In this document: positions 57,281 through 64,000 of the stretch, piece after piece
Position numbering within the stretch: the first letter of the stretch is position 1
How the letters are laid out: each line of letters opens with the position of its first letter
Source: Rhodanobacteraceae bacterium ZG21-1
GTDB lineage: Bacteria > Pseudomonadota > Gammaproteobacteria > Xanthomonadales > Rhodanobacteraceae
Direction of reading: 5' to 3'
Assembly (NCBI GenBank): GCA_021390615.1
Contig: JAJEJU010000024.1
Location: forward strand, 1,612,001 to 1,676,000
DNA: 64,000 nucleotides
Position numbers and translations under genes: made by a program
The notes under the pieces: model-generated
What the model was told of the DNA's origin: nothing
What the model saw: the letters and a program-made list of their open reading frames with translations, nothing else
Databases searched by the model: none

Positions 57281-58249
57281 TCAAGTCGCGGCTCCCGATC
57301 GGCGTGCGGTCGGCACAGCGCGGCGCCAGAAGCGCCAGCGGTGCCAGGGCTTGAGCAGACAACGCTGGCCGTCGGCGCAGACCAGTTGCAGCGCCTGCCG
57401 CCGCAGACGCGCCTGCAGCGCCGGCCACCAGATCGACTCCAACTGATCGGCAGCGATGTCCTGCAGGTCGAGCAGCCAACCGGGGCCCGCTTCCGCCAAG
57501 GCCTCGACATGACGCTCCCGCACTGCCGCGCCGGCACGGCGGGCCATCGCCAGCAGCACCAGATCGTCGCCGATCACTCCGCGCAAGTCGCTGCGCCACG
57601 ACGATGGCAGGCGGCCACCGCCCCACAGCCACAGGCTGTTCACCGGCGGCAGTCCGCGCGCGCGGCGCGCGGCATTCACTGGATGCTGGTGCAGGGTCAC
57701 CTGCACATCGTTGAACAGGATGCGCCAGGTTCGCCCCTCGGCGCCTTGCGGCAGATGCAGGAACAAGTCCTCGCCCATCGCCAGTTCGGGCGGATCGAAC
57801 GGCGGCAGCGCCAGGCCGTCCGGCAGGCGCAGATGCCAACGATCGGGCGAGGACAGCTCCAGCGCGATGCCGGCCTCGGCGAACAGCGGCCGCAGCGGTT
57901 CGGCCAGGGCCTCGGCTTCCTCGTCATCCAACTGCATCTGTCCGCAGGCCAGCAGGCGCGCGCCGTTCATATCGGGCTGCACCCAGGCCGGATCGGCGCA
58001 GAGCCAGGCGCCCTCACCGGCATCGCCATGCAGATAATTGCGGGTCAGCGCCGCAATCGGCAGTTCGCCGTCATCGCCCTGGAAGTGCGCGGCCAGGCGA
58101 TCCAGATAAGCCATCGGCGCCGCCGGCAGTCGATCGGCGCGCTCGATGGCGAGGCGCCAGGAAGGCGCCGACTCCAGCCTGGCAACGGCCGGCAGCCAGA
58201 TTTCCAGCGGCCGGCGATCGGCCGGCGTATCCGGCGCGGTCACCGACAT
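57281..58249 (-). CDS. rpfE: RpfE-like protein (conserved partner of recJ)
   Basis: 322 residues, no signal peptide. Pattern includes 'LEIWLPAVARLESAPSWRLA', 'WLCADPAWVQPDMNGARLLA', 'DRWHLRLPDGL', 'WRILFNDVQVTLHQHPVN' and 'LPPVNSLWLWGGGRLP'. This matches the protein called RpfE (also 'phosphoglycerate mutase-like') found next to recJ in Xanthomonas. Its biochemical role is not established; in Xanthomonas the rpf region affects virulence-factor production. The quorum-signal genes rpfF, rpfC and rpfG are not in this window. AGGCAGG lies before the ATG; five bases separate it from recJ. Confidence 0.75.
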   Translation of the reverse strand: MSVTAPDTPADRRPLEIWLPAVARLESAPSWRLAIERADRLPAAPMAYLDRLAAHFQGDDGELPIAALTRNYLHGDAGEGAWLCADPAWVQPDMNGARLLACGQMQLDDEEAEALAEPLRPLFAEAGIALELSSPDRWHLRLPDGLALPPFDPPELAMGEDLFLHLPQGAEGRTWRILFNDVQVTLHQHPVNAARRARGLPPVNSLWLWGGGRLPSSWRSDLRGVIGDDLVLLAMARRAGAAVRERHVEALAEAGPGWLLDLQDIAADQLESIWWPALQARLRRQALQLVCADGQRCLLKPWHRWRFWRRAVPTARRSGAAT

Positions 58250-58350
58250 GCGCCTGCCTGCCCCGTCGACAGCCGCCACGCAAGCCTGTGCCGACAGCAG
58301 CTCACCTGCGCTGGCTCGACACTGATCGATGACCCGAGCAGGCGCACGGC

Positions 58351-60291
58351 TCAGGCCTCCAGCCGCTCGTACAGCTCCAGCCATTCGGCCTCGAGCTTCT
58401 CCTTCTCTTGCCGCAATGCGGCCTGACGCTGGCCCAGCCGCAACAGCTCGGCGGTGGGGCCGCCATACACGGCCGGATCGGCCAGTTGCTGTTCGATGGT
58501 GTTCAGCTCGGCCTCGATCGCCGCCGTGCGCGTCTCGATCTTCTTCACCCGCTGCCGCGACGCCTTGTCGGCGTCGCGCTGCGCGGCATCCTGCCGGCGC
58601 TGTTCCGCCGGCTTCGCTGCAGCCGGCTCGGCCTGCGCCTTGCCGGACTTCTTGGCGGCCGAGCCGCGCGCGCGCAGCCAGCGTGCATAGTCGTCCAGGT
58701 CGCCGTCGAAACTTTCCGCCACGCCGTCGGCGACCCGCCAGAAGCTGTCGCAGACCATGCCAAGCAGGTGGCGATCATGCGAAACCAGCACCAGCGCGCC
58801 GTCGAAGTCGGCCAGCGCATCGGCCAGCGCCTCGCGCATGTCCAGGTCGAGATGGTTGGTCGGTTCGTCCAGCAGCAGCAGGTTGGGCTTGTCCCAGGCG
58901 ATCAGCGCCAGCGCCAGCCGCGCACGCTCGCCGCCGGAAAAACCGTCGACCGACTCGAACGCGCGGTCGCCGGCGAAATTCCAGCTGCCGAGGAAATCGC
59001 GCAGCGCCTGCGCCGCCACGCCCGGGGCCTTGTCCTGCAGGTGATCGAACGGGCTGGCGCCCTCGCGCAGGCTCTCCACCGTGTGCTGGGCGAAGTAGCC
59101 GATCTTCAGATCCTTGTGCGCCTTGCGCTCGCCGCCCAGCGGGGCCAGCTCGCCGACCAGGGTCTTGACCAGGGTGGACTTGCCCGCGCCGTTCGGGCCG
59201 AGCAGGCCGATGCGTTCGCCCGCCTCCAGCCGGAAGCGCACGTCGTGCAGAATCGGCGTGGCCTGCGCCGCCGGCTCGCCGTGGCCCGGCAGGTGGTCGT
59301 CGCCTTCTTCGCGCGAACCCGCCGGATAGCCGGCGATCACCGATTCCAGCTGCAGCATCGAGTCGGGCAACCGGTCAGGCTGGGCAAAGATGAAGCGGAA
59401 CGGCCGCTCGGCGCGCACCGCCTCGGTGCCGGCCAGCTTCTCCAGCCGCTTCATGCGCGACTGAGCCTGCTTGGCCTTGCTGGCCTTGGCCTTGAAGCGG
59501 TCGACGAAGGACTGCAGATGGGCCCGCTCGGCCTGCTCGCGATCGTGCGCGATCTGCTGCTGGCGCAACTGCTCGGCGCGCAGCCGCTCGAACGCGCTGT
59601 AGTTGCCGGTGTACAGCCGCCCGCCGCCGTCGACCAGGTGCAGGGTGTGGTCGATCACGCCGTCGAGGAATTCGCGGTCGTGCGAGATCACCAGCAAGGT
59701 GCCCTGGTAGCGGCGCAGCCATTCTTCCAGCCACAGCACCGCATCGAGGTCCAAGTGGTTGGTCGGCTCGTCGAGCAGCAGCAGGTCCGACGGCGCCATC
59801 AGCGCTCGCGCCAGGTTCAGGCGCACCCGCCAGCCGCCCGAGAATTCCTTGACCGCGCGCTGGTGCGTGTCGGGCGCGAAACCCAGGCCGTGCAACAGGC
59901 GGCCGGCGCGCGCCTGCGCATCGTAGCCATGCAGTTCCTCGATGCGGTGATGCGCGTGCGCCATCGCCTCCATGTCGCCGCGCTCCAGCGCATCGCTCTC
60001 GGCGCGCAAGGCGGCGGCCAGCTCTTCGTCGCCGCCCAGCACGTAGTCGATCGCCGCATCGGGCAGCGCCGGGGTTTCCTGTGCCACCGAGGCCAGCCTC
60101 AGCTTGGCCGGCAGGTCGAGCTCGCCGGCGTCACCCTCCAACTGTCCCTGCAGCACGGCGAACAGGCTGGACTTGCCGCAGCCGTTGCGGCCGACCACGC
60201 CCAGCCGCCAGCCGCTCTGGATCACCAGGTCGATGTCGGACAGCAGCAGCCGGCTGCCGCGGCGCAGGGCGAAATGGCGAAAGGCGATCAT
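58351..60291 (-). CDS. ABC-F family ATPase, YheS-like
   Basis: 646 residues with two ABC domains and no membrane segment. Domain 1 has Walker A 'GRNGCGKSS', signature 'EFSGGWRVRLNLA' and 'LLLDEPTNHLDLD'. The linker is basic and helical ('RFKAKASKAKQAQSRMKRL'). Domain 2 has 'GPNGAGKST', 'FSGGERARLALAL' and 'LLLDEPTNHLDLD'. A coiled-coil C-terminus runs from about residue 560. ABC-F proteins act on the ribosome; YheS-type members are housekeeping. The start at 60291 gives the usual N-terminus. Confidence 0.92.
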   Translation of the reverse strand: MIAFRHFALRRGSRLLLSDIDLVIQSGWRLGVVGRNGCGKSSLFAVLQGQLEGDAGELDLPAKLRLASVAQETPALPDAAIDYVLGGDEELAAALRAESDALERGDMEAMAHAHHRIEELHGYDAQARAGRLLHGLGFAPDTHQRAVKEFSGGWRVRLNLARALMAPSDLLLLDEPTNHLDLDAVLWLEEWLRRYQGTLLVISHDREFLDGVIDHTLHLVDGGGRLYTGNYSAFERLRAEQLRQQQIAHDREQAERAHLQSFVDRFKAKASKAKQAQSRMKRLEKLAGTEAVRAERPFRFIFAQPDRLPDSMLQLESVIAGYPAGSREEGDDHLPGHGEPAAQATPILHDVRFRLEAGERIGLLGPNGAGKSTLVKTLVGELAPLGGERKAHKDLKIGYFAQHTVESLREGASPFDHLQDKAPGVAAQALRDFLGSWNFAGDRAFESVDGFSGGERARLALALIAWDKPNLLLLDEPTNHLDLDMREALADALADFDGALVLVSHDRHLLGMVCDSFWRVADGVAESFDGDLDDYARWLRARGSAAKKSGKAQAEPAAAKPAEQRRQDAAQRDADKASRQRVKKIETRTAAIEAELNTIEQQLADPAVYGGPTAELLRLGQRQAALRQEKEKLEAEWLELYERLEA

Positions 60292-60448
60292 CGGGGATAT
60301 TCCAAGGCCGGGCACAGGCAGCCCGCAACCGCCTATGATAGCGCCATGCCGTCGGTGGCTTACTCCGTCACATCTGCGCTGTCTGTGCGTGGAACCGTCG
60401 TCGCAGTTCTGCTACAAGGTCGGTGCTACGCCATATGCGAGGGGGATC

Positions 60449-60790
60449 ATGATCAAGTTCAACAGCCTGCCGCTGCTGGCGGCCATGGCGCTCGGCCTCG
60501 GCTGGGCGACGCCCATGCCGGCGCACGCCGACAACCTGCTGGTCAAGCGCGTGCAGGACGAGCACGGCATGAACCTGCCCACGCGCGGCATGAGCATGGC
60601 CCAGGTCGAGCGGCAATTCGGCCAGCCGGCGCGTAAACTGTCGCCTCGCGGCGGCGGCCGTCCGCGCCAGCCGGTGATCAACCGCTGGGAGTACACGAAT
60701 TTCATCGTCTACTTCGAGCACGAACACGTGATCCACTCGGTGCTGAACACGCCCGCCGGCAACAATCTGAACCCGTCCACCACCGACTGA
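60449..60790 (+). CDS. Small exported protein, BamE/SmpA-like pattern
   Basis: 113 residues with a signal peptide ('LPLLAAMALGLGWATPMPAHA'; region about residues 7-27). The mature part has 'GMSMAQVERQFGQPARKLSP' and then 'INRWEYTNFIVYFEHEHVIHSVL', the order seen in small SmpA/BamE-type periplasmic proteins. It lacks the lipobox Cys of BamE. Role unknown. GAGGGGG precedes the start. aguA follows after 17 bases, so the two may share a transcript. Confidence 0.75.
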   Translation: MIKFNSLPLLAAMALGLGWATPMPAHADNLLVKRVQDEHGMNLPTRGMSMAQVERQFGQPARKLSPRGGGRPRQPVINRWEYTNFIVYFEHEHVIHSVLNTPAGNNLNPSTTD

Positions 60791-60807
60791 CATCCAAGCA
60801 AGACCTC

Positions 60808-61851
60808 ATGAACGAAAACCGCTTGCGCCTACCGGCGGAATGGGAGCCGCAGGCCGCGGTGCTGATCGCCTGGCCGCATGCCGGCACCGACTGGGCCGAG
60901 CGCCTGGCCGACGTCGAAACCACCTATGTGGCGCTGGCCGCCGCGGTCACGCGCTTCCAGCCGCTGATTATCGTGGTGGCCGACGACGCGCTGGGGCGTC
61001 ACGTGCAGCGCCGCCTCGACGCCGCCGGCGTCTCGCCGTCGCGGCTGCGCCTGGTCGAGTTGCCGTACGACGACACCTGGCTGCGCGATTCCGGCCCGAT
61101 CACCCTGAAGGCGGACGGGGCGCACGCGCAGTTCCAGCTGACCGACTTTCGTTTCACTGGCTGGGGCGGCAAGTTCGGCGCAGCGCAGGACGATGCGCTG
61201 GTTGCCGGCCTGGTGCAGGCAGGCGTATTCCGCCGCGCCGCGCACAAACGCATCGACTGGGCGCTCGAAGGCGGCGCGATCGAGAGCGACGGCGCCGGCA
61301 CCGTGCTCACCACCTGGCGCTGCCTGGCCCAGCGCCACCCGCAGCAGTCGCGCGAAGCGATGGACGATGTACTGCGCGACGGCCTGCACGCCGACCGTAT
61401 CCTGTGGCTGGATCACGGCTACCTGGAAGGCGACGACACCGACGCGCACATCGACACGCTGGCGCGCTTCGCGCCCGAGCAACGCATCGTGTTCCAGGCC
61501 TGCGACGATCCGGCCGATCGCCATTTCGAGGAATTGCAGCGCATGGCCGGCGAGCTGGCAGCGCTGCGCACCGAAGACGGTCATCCGTACCGGCTGTACC
61601 CGCTGCCGTGGGCCCAGCCGATTCTCGACGACGGCCGGCGACTGGCCGCCTCCTACGCGAACTATCTGATCGTCAACGGCGCCGTGCTGGTGCCCGCCTA
61701 CGGCGATCCGGTCGACGACGAGGCCGCCCGCGTGATCGCCGCCGCACATCCCGACCGTGAAGTCGTGCAGGTGCCCTGCCGCCCGCTGATCTGGCAGAAC
61801 GGCAGCCTGCATTGCATCACCATGCAGTTGCCGGCCGGTCTGGTCGGCTGA
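60808..61851 (+). CDS. aguA: Agmatine deiminase
   Basis: 347 residues of the peptidyl-arginine-deiminase-like family. Landmarks: 'RLPAEWEPQAAVLIAWPH', 'ELPYDDTWLRDSGPI', 'TGWGGKFGAAQDD', 'ALEGGAIESDG', 'HGYLEGDDTDAHID' and the catalytic Cys336 in 'QNGSLHCITMQLP'. It converts agmatine to N-carbamoylputrescine and ammonia. The next enzyme of the pathway, AguB, is encoded at 63324, after an AraC regulator and a PEBP protein. Confidence 0.94.
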   Translation: MNENRLRLPAEWEPQAAVLIAWPHAGTDWAERLADVETTYVALAAAVTRFQPLIIVVADDALGRHVQRRLDAAGVSPSRLRLVELPYDDTWLRDSGPITLKADGAHAQFQLTDFRFTGWGGKFGAAQDDALVAGLVQAGVFRRAAHKRIDWALEGGAIESDGAGTVLTTWRCLAQRHPQQSREAMDDVLRDGLHADRILWLDHGYLEGDDTDAHIDTLARFAPEQRIVFQACDDPADRHFEELQRMAGELAALRTEDGHPYRLYPLPWAQPILDDGRRLAASYANYLIVNGAVLVPAYGDPVDDEAARVIAAAHPDREVVQVPCRPLIWQNGSLHCITMQLPAGLVG

Positions 61852-61858
61852 TCCGGTC

Positions 61859-62611
61859 TTGCCGGTCGCGCGCATCGAGATCGTCGCGCGCCGGCTGCAG
61901 CGCATTCGTGCGGCGCCGTTCGCGGAGTATTCGATCGTCCACGTGCGCGCGGGCATCAAGCGCATCCGCGACGATCGCGGCGAGACGGACATTCCCGCCG
62001 GCGGCTATTTCGCGGTCGGCCCGGCCAGCCTGCTGCACGTGGAAAACCTGCCGGCGGCGGACGGCCCGTATCGGGCGGTATGCCTGAGCGTGCCGGAGCA
62101 GACCTGGCGCGCCCAGCGGCTCGCTGCCGACCCTGCGGCGCGTCCGTGGATGGTGTTGCCGGCACAGGCCACGTTGAGCCAGGCCTTCGCGCATGCCGAG
62201 CAAGGATTGAATGATCGCCTGGACGAAAGCCTGCTGCGCCACCGCGTCGCCGAATTGCTGACGGCCGCCGCGCTGGCCGGTTTCCGCTTTCGACAGGAGC
62301 CGCAGCAGCGCAGCGGCGAGCGCCTGCGCCTGCTGCTGAACGCGCAGCCTGCGCGCGATTGGCGCGCTACCGATGCCGCTCGCCAGCTCGCCGTCAGCGA
62401 GGCGACCCTGCGGCGGCGCCTCGCAGCCGAGCAGACCAGCTTCCGCGCGGTGCTGGAAGAGGTCCGCCTCAGCCACGCGCTGACCCTGGTGCAAGGCAGC
62501 GCCAAGCCACTGAAGCTGATCGCGGCGGAGTGCGGCTACGCCTCGCCATCACGCTTCGCCACGCGCTTCCGCACGCGTTTCGGCTGCCCGCCTTCCGAGC
62601 TGCGCGGCTGA
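61859..62611 (+). CDS. AraC-family transcriptional regulator
   Basis: 250 residues. The N-terminal part is an unassigned sensor ('YSIVHVRAGIKRIRDDRGE'). The C-terminal 100 residues hold the double helix-turn-helix: 'DAARQLAVSEATLRRRLAAE', 'FRAVLEEVRLSHALTLVQG', 'LIAAECGYASPSRFATRFR' and 'RFGCPPSELRG'. It starts with TTG seven bases after aguA; no strong binding site is seen, so a downstream start is possible. Lying between aguA and aguB, it may regulate agmatine use. Confidence 0.85.
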   Translation: MPVARIEIVARRLQRIRAAPFAEYSIVHVRAGIKRIRDDRGETDIPAGGYFAVGPASLLHVENLPAADGPYRAVCLSVPEQTWRAQRLAADPAARPWMVLPAQATLSQAFAHAEQGLNDRLDESLLRHRVAELLTAAALAGFRFRQEPQQRSGERLRLLLNAQPARDWRATDAARQLAVSEATLRRRLAAEQTSFRAVLEEVRLSHALTLVQGSAKPLKLIAAECGYASPSRFATRFRTRFGCPPSELRG

Positions 62612-62730
62612 CTGTCGTCATCGGGCACAAATCAGGATGAGCGTTTCGGGCAAGCGTCTGCTCGATTGCGCACAGCCCGCAGCCGCGTCGAAGAGCATGC
62701 TGCGTCATGGCTTTCCTGTCGGAGTCTCCC

Positions 62731-63258
62731 ATGCTGCGTCGCCTGCTGCTTGCTTGTTCCCTTGCTTTTGTCGCGTCGACCGCGATCGCTGCCGATTTCC
62801 AGTTGCAGGTCGACGGCGACGGCGGACGGCTGCCTCAACGCAGCAGTTTCAACGGCTTCGGCTGCACCGGCGGCAACCTCGCGCCGGCGGTGCATTGGCA
62901 AGGCGCGCCTAGCACTGCACGCAGCTTCGCCCTGACCGTCTACGATCCCGACGCGCCGACCGGCAGCGGCTGGTGGCACTGGGTGGTGATCAACCTTCCT
63001 GTCGGCAGCAGTTCGCTGCCAGCCGGCGGCGCCTTGCCGCAGGGTGCGCAAGCGGTGCGCAACGACTACGGCCAGACGGGCTGGGGCGGCCCCTGCCCGC
63101 CAGCCGGCGATCCGCCGCATCACTATGTGTTCACCCTGTACGCGCTTGACGTGCCCACGCTGGACATTCCCGCAGGCGCCTCGCCTGCCCTGGCCGGCTT
63201 CGTCATCCACGGCCACGTGGTCGGCAAGGCGCAGAGCGTGCTCACCTACGGGCGCTGA
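62731..63258 (+). CDS. Exported YbhB/YbcL-type phosphatidylethanolamine-binding-like protein
   Basis: 175 residues. Signal peptide 'LRRLLLACSLAFVASTAIAA'. The PEBP pattern follows: 'CTGGNLAPAVHWQGAP', 'FALTVYDPDAPTGSGWWHWV', 'LPQGAQAVRNDYGQTGWGGP', 'PPHHYVFTLYALDVPTL' and 'GHVVGKAQ'. Bacterial members are periplasmic or cytoplasmic ligand-binding proteins of unknown role. The start is set at 62731 because GGAG lies six bases upstream; an ATG at 62707 would add eight residues. Confidence 0.88.
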   Translation: MLRRLLLACSLAFVASTAIAADFQLQVDGDGGRLPQRSSFNGFGCTGGNLAPAVHWQGAPSTARSFALTVYDPDAPTGSGWWHWVVINLPVGSSSLPAGGALPQGAQAVRNDYGQTGWGGPCPPAGDPPHHYVFTLYALDVPTLDIPAGASPALAGFVIHGHVVGKAQSVLTYGR

Positions 63259-63323
63259 GGCGCGGCGCGCGGACGGCGCCTTCGCTACACTATGCTTTTG
63301 CGCCGTCGGCGCGAGGCCCGTCC

Positions 63324-64000
63324 ATGACCCGCAAGACCCTCAAGGTCGCGCTGCTGCAGGAAACCGACCGCGGCAGCCGCGACGCCAACCTCGACGCCAT
63401 CGAGGCCGGCCTGCGCCAGGCCGCCGCGGCCGGTGTCGAACTGGTGCTGTTGCAGGAGCTGCATAACGGCCCGTATTTCTGCCAGCACGAATCCGTGCAG
63501 GAGTTCGATCTGGCCGAGACGATTCCCGGGCCAGGCAGCGAGCGCATCGGCAAGCTCGCCGAGGAACTGAAGCTGGTGGTGGTGGCCTCGCTGTTCGAGA
63601 AGCGCGCCGCCGGGCTGTACCACAACACGGCCGTGGTGTTCGACCGCTCGGCCACGATCGCGGGCAAGTACCGCAAGATGCACATCCCGGACGATCCGGC
63701 GTTCTACGAGAAGTTCTACTTCACCCCCGGCGACCTGGGCTTCGAGCCGATCGACACTTCGGTGGGCCGGCTCGGCGTGCTGGTGTGCTGGGACCAGTGG
63801 TATCCCGAGGCCGCGCGCCTGATGGCGCTGGCCGGCGCCGAACTGCTGCTCTACCCCACCGCGATCGGCTGGGATCCGCGCGACGAGCAGGCCGAGAAGG
63901 ATCGCCAGCGCGACGCCTGGATCACCGTGCAGCGCGGCCACGCCGTGGCCAACGGCCTGCCCCTGCTTGCCTGCAATCGCACCGGCTTCGAGGCCGATCC
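63324..64000 (+). CDS. aguB: N-carbamoylputrescine amidase (cut by window edge)
   Basis: The first 225 residues of a nitrilase-superfamily amidase; the stop lies beyond the window. The catalytic triad is present: Glu in 'VLLQELHNGPYFCQ', Lys in 'AGKYRKMHIPDDP' and Cys155 in 'LGVLVCWDQWYPEAARLMAL'. 'HNGPYFCQ' and 'DDPAFYEKFYFTPGD' are specific for the carbamoylputrescine group. It hydrolyses N-carbamoylputrescine to putrescine, ammonia and CO2, completing the AguA route. GAGG lies upstream, and a possible -10 (TATGCT) at 63291-63296 could give it its own promoter. Confidence 0.93.
   Translation, partial: MTRKTLKVALLQETDRGSRDANLDAIEAGLRQAAAAGVELVLLQELHNGPYFCQHESVQEFDLAETIPGPGSERIGKLAEELKLVVVASLFEKRAAGLYHNTAVVFDRSATIAGKYRKMHIPDDPAFYEKFYFTPGDLGFEPIDTSVGRLGVLVCWDQWYPEAARLMALAGAELLLYPTAIGWDPRDEQAEKDRQRDAWITVQRGHAVANGLPLLACNRTGFEAD

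Overview
The window is gene-dense, very GC-rich DNA (strong G/C bias at third codon positions) from a gammaproteobacterium of the Xanthomonadales/Lysobacterales. I infer the Rhodanobacteraceae (Rhodanobacter, Dyella or Frateuria type). The basis is the gene content and order: smc next to zipA, prfB next to lysS, an RpfE-like gene directly upstream of recJ, the aguA/aguB agmatine route and a large TonB receptor. I see no insertion sequence, prophage, tRNA or rRNA.

Layout. (1) 0.08-7.9 kb: a stand-alone GH94 phosphorylase-like protein, divergent from a GH144-type beta-1,2-glucanase that overlaps a mercuric-reductase-like flavoprotein, then gnd. (2) 8.1-10.9 kb: an exported ankyrin protein, a SnoaL-like protein and an unassigned small protein. 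(3) 11.1-16.6 kb: the minus-strand operon zwf - HAD phosphatase - pgi - pgm. (4) 17.07-18.9 kb: a 55-residue peptide gene, an intrinsic terminator, then an asparagine-synthetase-like gene without the glutaminase cysteine. This is a RiPP-like pair. (5) 18.9-27.6 kb: a giant cyclic beta-1,2-glucan synthase (NdvB type). (6) 28-43 kb: mostly housekeeping genes (zipA, smc, bolA, yciI, a short YidC homologue, lysS, prfB with its programmed frameshift), then an acetolactate synthase, an aldehyde dehydrogenase and an XRE/MmyB regulator. (7) 43-46.9 kb: a double-motif aspartic protease, then asnB with a long structured leader. (8) 46.9-52.2 kb: a translationally coupled acyltransferase - PAP2 - PEP-synthase-like - membrane protein operon. 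(9) 52.2-60.3 kb: a STAS protein, a TonB receptor, recJ, rpfE and an ABC-F ATPase. (10) 60.4-64 kb: aguA, an AraC regulator, a PEBP protein and aguB (cut by the window edge).

How the genes fit together. NdvB would make beta-1,2-glucan. GH144 could cut it to sophoro-oligosaccharides, and the lone GH94 could phosphorolyse these to glucose-1-phosphate. Pgm, Pgi, Zwf and Gnd then feed that sugar into central metabolism. All these enzymes lie within 28 kb and the two degradative ones share a divergent promoter region.

The two most unusual signals concern asparagine chemistry. The minus-strand leader of asnB encodes a peptide with six Asn codons in eight, followed by its stop, a perfect 13-bp terminator hairpin with a T run, and a competing pairing. 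That is the layout of a ribosome-mediated attenuator responding to asparaginyl-tRNA. Between it and asnB lies an array of 47-49 bp hairpin repeats. Separately, the orphan asparagine-synthetase-like enzyme at 17.3 kb is paired with a tiny precursor-like gene. All functional calls come from reading motifs and context; no database search was run.
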